Assembly: GCA_035543875.1 (NCBI GenBank)
Contig: DATKIY010000184.1
Coordinates: forward strand, 1-14,002
Source: DATKIY01 sp035543875
Lineage (GTDB): Bacteria > Actinomycetota > Actinomycetes > JAHEKZ01
DNA: 14,002 nt
Direction: 5' to 3'
The notes beneath the pieces are model-generated. The model saw only the letters and a program-made list of their open reading frames with translations, was not told the origin of the DNA and did not search any database. Below, piece by piece: positions 12,400 through 14,002 of this stretch (within the stretch, counting starts at the first letter, position 1; the number at the start of each line of letters is the position of its first letter). The translations under genes and the position numbers were made by a program.

Positions 12400-14002
12400 T
12401 CACGATGTCGCAACGACGAGCTCGATCACGGCATCTGCATAGCGTTCGAGCTTGGCCCGACCGATTCCGGGGATCGCTGCCAGGGCCAGCTCATTGGTGG
12501 GCTTGTCTTGCGCGATCGCGGTGAGGGTGGCGTCGGTGAAGACCACATAAGCCGGAACGCTTGCGGATTCGGCCTCAGTCTTGCGCCAAGTACGTAGCCG
12601 TTCGAACAATTCGAGATCGATGGACACCTCGCACTGGGAGCAGTGACGCAGCTTGCGCTCCAACGGAGTGGTAAGCGCGCGGCCGCAGCTCACGCAGAGC
12701 GCCGCGCGCTTGCGCTGACGAACCGGGCGAGCCGGACTAGCGATCGCGGTCTGGCCGGTGTCAAGAAATCGTGACGGACGGCGACTGCCACGACCGCCCG
12801 GCGTCCGCGAAAGCGCCCAGGTCAAACTCAAGTGTTCGCGCGCTCTGGTGACCCCGACGTAGAGGAGGCGGCGTTCTTCTTCGACCTGTTCGGGTGTTTG
12901 TGCGTAGGTGATGGGCAGGGTTCCGTCGACCAGTCCGACGATGAACACTGCCTCCCACTCGAGTCCTTTGGCTGCGTGAAGTGATGCGAGCGTGACGCCA
13001 TCGACGACTGGCGCATGTTGCGCGTTTGCTCGGTGCTCCAGCTCCGCAACGAGATCGGTCAGTGACGCGGAACTGTCTGTGGCCGTGACCTCTTCAGCCA
13101 ACGAAACCAGCGCAGCCAGTGACTCCCAGCGAGCTCGCGCCGCGCCCGGGCCGCTCGGTGGCGACTGACGGTAGCCAATGGTGCCCAGCACCGCGGCAAC
13201 ATGGGCTGGCAGATCATCGGCTTCCTCGCCTGCCCGAGCCGCTCCACGCAACAACGTGATGCCCTCACGCACCTCTTGGCGCTCGAAGAAACGCTCGCCG
13301 CCGCGTACGACGTAGGGAATGGAAGCCTTTGACAGTGCTTCTTCGTAAACCTCGCTCTGTGCGTTGATCCGATACAAAATCGCAATGTCTCGAAGGGCGA
13401 CCCCTTCGGACACTTTGCGGGCAATCGCATCGGCGACCGCAGCCGCTTCAGCCGGCTCGTCCGGATGTTCGCCGTATGTCGGCGCTGGTCCGGCTGGTCG
13501 CTGCGCCTTCAGTTCTAGCCGCAGTCGGGCAGTTTCTCCAGTGGCTGACGCAAGCACGTCGTTGGCTGTCGCTACCACTTGCGGAGTCGATCGGTAGTTT
13601 CGAATCAGCCGGACCACACTGGCGTCGGGGTAGCGCGCACTGAAGCCCAGCAGGAATCGCGGTGTTGCCCCCGTGAAGGAGTAGATGGTCTGGCTTGCGT
13701 CTCCAACAACGGTTACATCGTTGCCGTCGCCCAGCCAAAGCTCTAGCAGTCGTTGCTGAGCGGGGCTGACGTCCTGGTATTCGTCGACCAGGAAGGTGCG
13801 GTACTGGCTGCGCACGTTTTCGGCCATAACCGAGTCGTCCTGCAGCATGCCAACGGTCAACAGCAGAACGTCTTCGAAGTCGATGACACCACGGTCGCGC
13901 TTGACTTCTTCATACGCTGCGTACACCTGAGCGACCGAATCCAAGGTGAGCTCGCCGGGCGTGACCCTGGCTCCGGTTCGAGCAGCCGCAAGGTAGTCGT
14001 CT
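12400..14002 (-). CDS. uvrD2: ATP-dependent DNA helicase UvrD2 (5' end beyond window)
   Basis: The frame is open from the right edge (first full codon at 14001) to TGA at 12400, giving 533 C-terminal residues. Superfamily 1 motifs in order are FLVDEYQDVSPAQQ (II), VVGDASQTIYSFTGA (III), RLIRNYRS (IV), VTLASLHAAKGLEWEAVFI (V) and RRLLYVGVTRARE (VI). Walker A and the Q motif lie outside the window. After the motor comes a four-cysteine zinc segment, CVSC and CSQC about 18 residues apart, then an HRDC domain ending PGIGRAKLERYADAVIELV. A tetracysteine plus HRDC tail is the signature of actinobacterial UvrD2, a 3'-5' helicase in DNA repair and replication that is essential in M. tuberculosis. The candidate start at TTG 13944 is internal. 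The whiB7 promoter follows directly after the stop. Confidence 0.95.
   Translation of the reverse strand, partial: DDYLAAARTGARVTPGELTLDSVAQVYAAYEEVKRDRGVIDFEDVLLLTVGMLQDDSVMAENVRSQYRTFLVDEYQDVSPAQQRLLELWLGDGNDVTVVGDASQTIYSFTGATPRFLLGFSARYPDASVVRLIRNYRSTPQVVATANDVLASATGETARLRLELKAQRPAGPAPTYGEHPDEPAEAAAVADAIARKVSEGVALRDIAILYRINAQSEVYEEALSKASIPYVVRGGERFFERQEVREGITLLRGAARAGEEADDLPAHVAAVLGTIGYRQSPPSGPGAARARWESLAALVSLAEEVTATDSSASLTDLVAELEHRANAQHAPVVDGVTLASLHAAKGLEWEAVFIVGLVDGTLPITYAQTPEQVEEERRLLYVGVTRAREHLSLTWALSRTPGGRGSRRPSRFLDTGQTAIASPARPVRQRKRAALCVSCGRALTTPLERKLRHCSQCEVSIDLELFERLRTWRKTEAESASVPAYVVFTDATLTAIAQDKPTNELALAAIPGIGRAKLERYADAVIELVVATS

Noticed and set aside
1..14002. CRISPR arrays, insertion sequences, integrases, toxin-antitoxin or phage defence genes
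   Set aside because: No regularly spaced repeats, transposase or integrase motifs, or terminal inverted repeats with target duplications were seen on either strand; the genes are conserved actinobacterial housekeeping types.

Overview
This window looks like the chromosome of an actinobacterium. GC is about 60% by eye, coding is dense, GTG and TTG starts are used, and the content is actinobacterial: a UPF0182 giant membrane protein, a PPA1309-family protein, a Zincin_2 metalloprotease, DUF5679, WhiB7 and UvrD2. The backbone UPF0182 - PDZ/S16 protease - Zincin_2 - AarF kinase - WhiB7 - UvrD2 recalls the Rv3193c to Rv3198c neighbourhood of Mycobacterium tuberculosis (from memory). Extra genes sit between these: PPA1309, moaE, NUDIX, YgjP-like peptidase, DUF5679 and a ThiF-like protein. 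I cannot name the genus. There are no rRNA or tRNA genes, transposases, phage genes or CRISPR arrays, so this is a core chromosomal region.

Left part (1-5406). UPF0182 runs off the left edge on the minus strand and is divergent from a small PPA1309-family gene. That gene converges on a minus-strand pair, a small single-pass membrane protein followed 3 bp later by a Lon-like PDZ/S16 membrane protease. moaE lies upstream of that pair on the same strand.

Middle part (5407-8103). A Zincin_2-type metalloprotease overlaps a NUDIX hydrolase by 4 bp. The NUDIX gene converges on a YgjP-like metallopeptidase. The divergent moaE and metalloprotease starts share a near-perfect 19-bp inverted repeat that covers both start codons.

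Non-coding island (8104-8672) and DUF5679. This 569-bp gap holds a sigma70-like promoter, a strong 76-nt hairpin structure starting at its predicted +1, two DnaA-box-like sites around it, a repeated GTCCCCAGG motif, and further inverted repeats before the small zinc-ribbon gene, which ends in a textbook terminator.

Right part (8963-14002). A ThiF-like protein is coupled through ATGA to an AarF/ABC1 atypical kinase, and a terminator follows. Converging on these is the whiB7 unit: a promoter with an AT-rich box just upstream of -35, a leader ORF with a perfect Shine-Dalgarno, an intrinsic terminator inside the 5' leader, whiB7 (four cysteines, GVWGGE, AT-hook), and a 60-residue arginine-rich ORF. 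This layout fits ribosome-mediated attenuation of an antibiotic-induced resistance regulator. uvrD2 runs off the right edge on the same strand.
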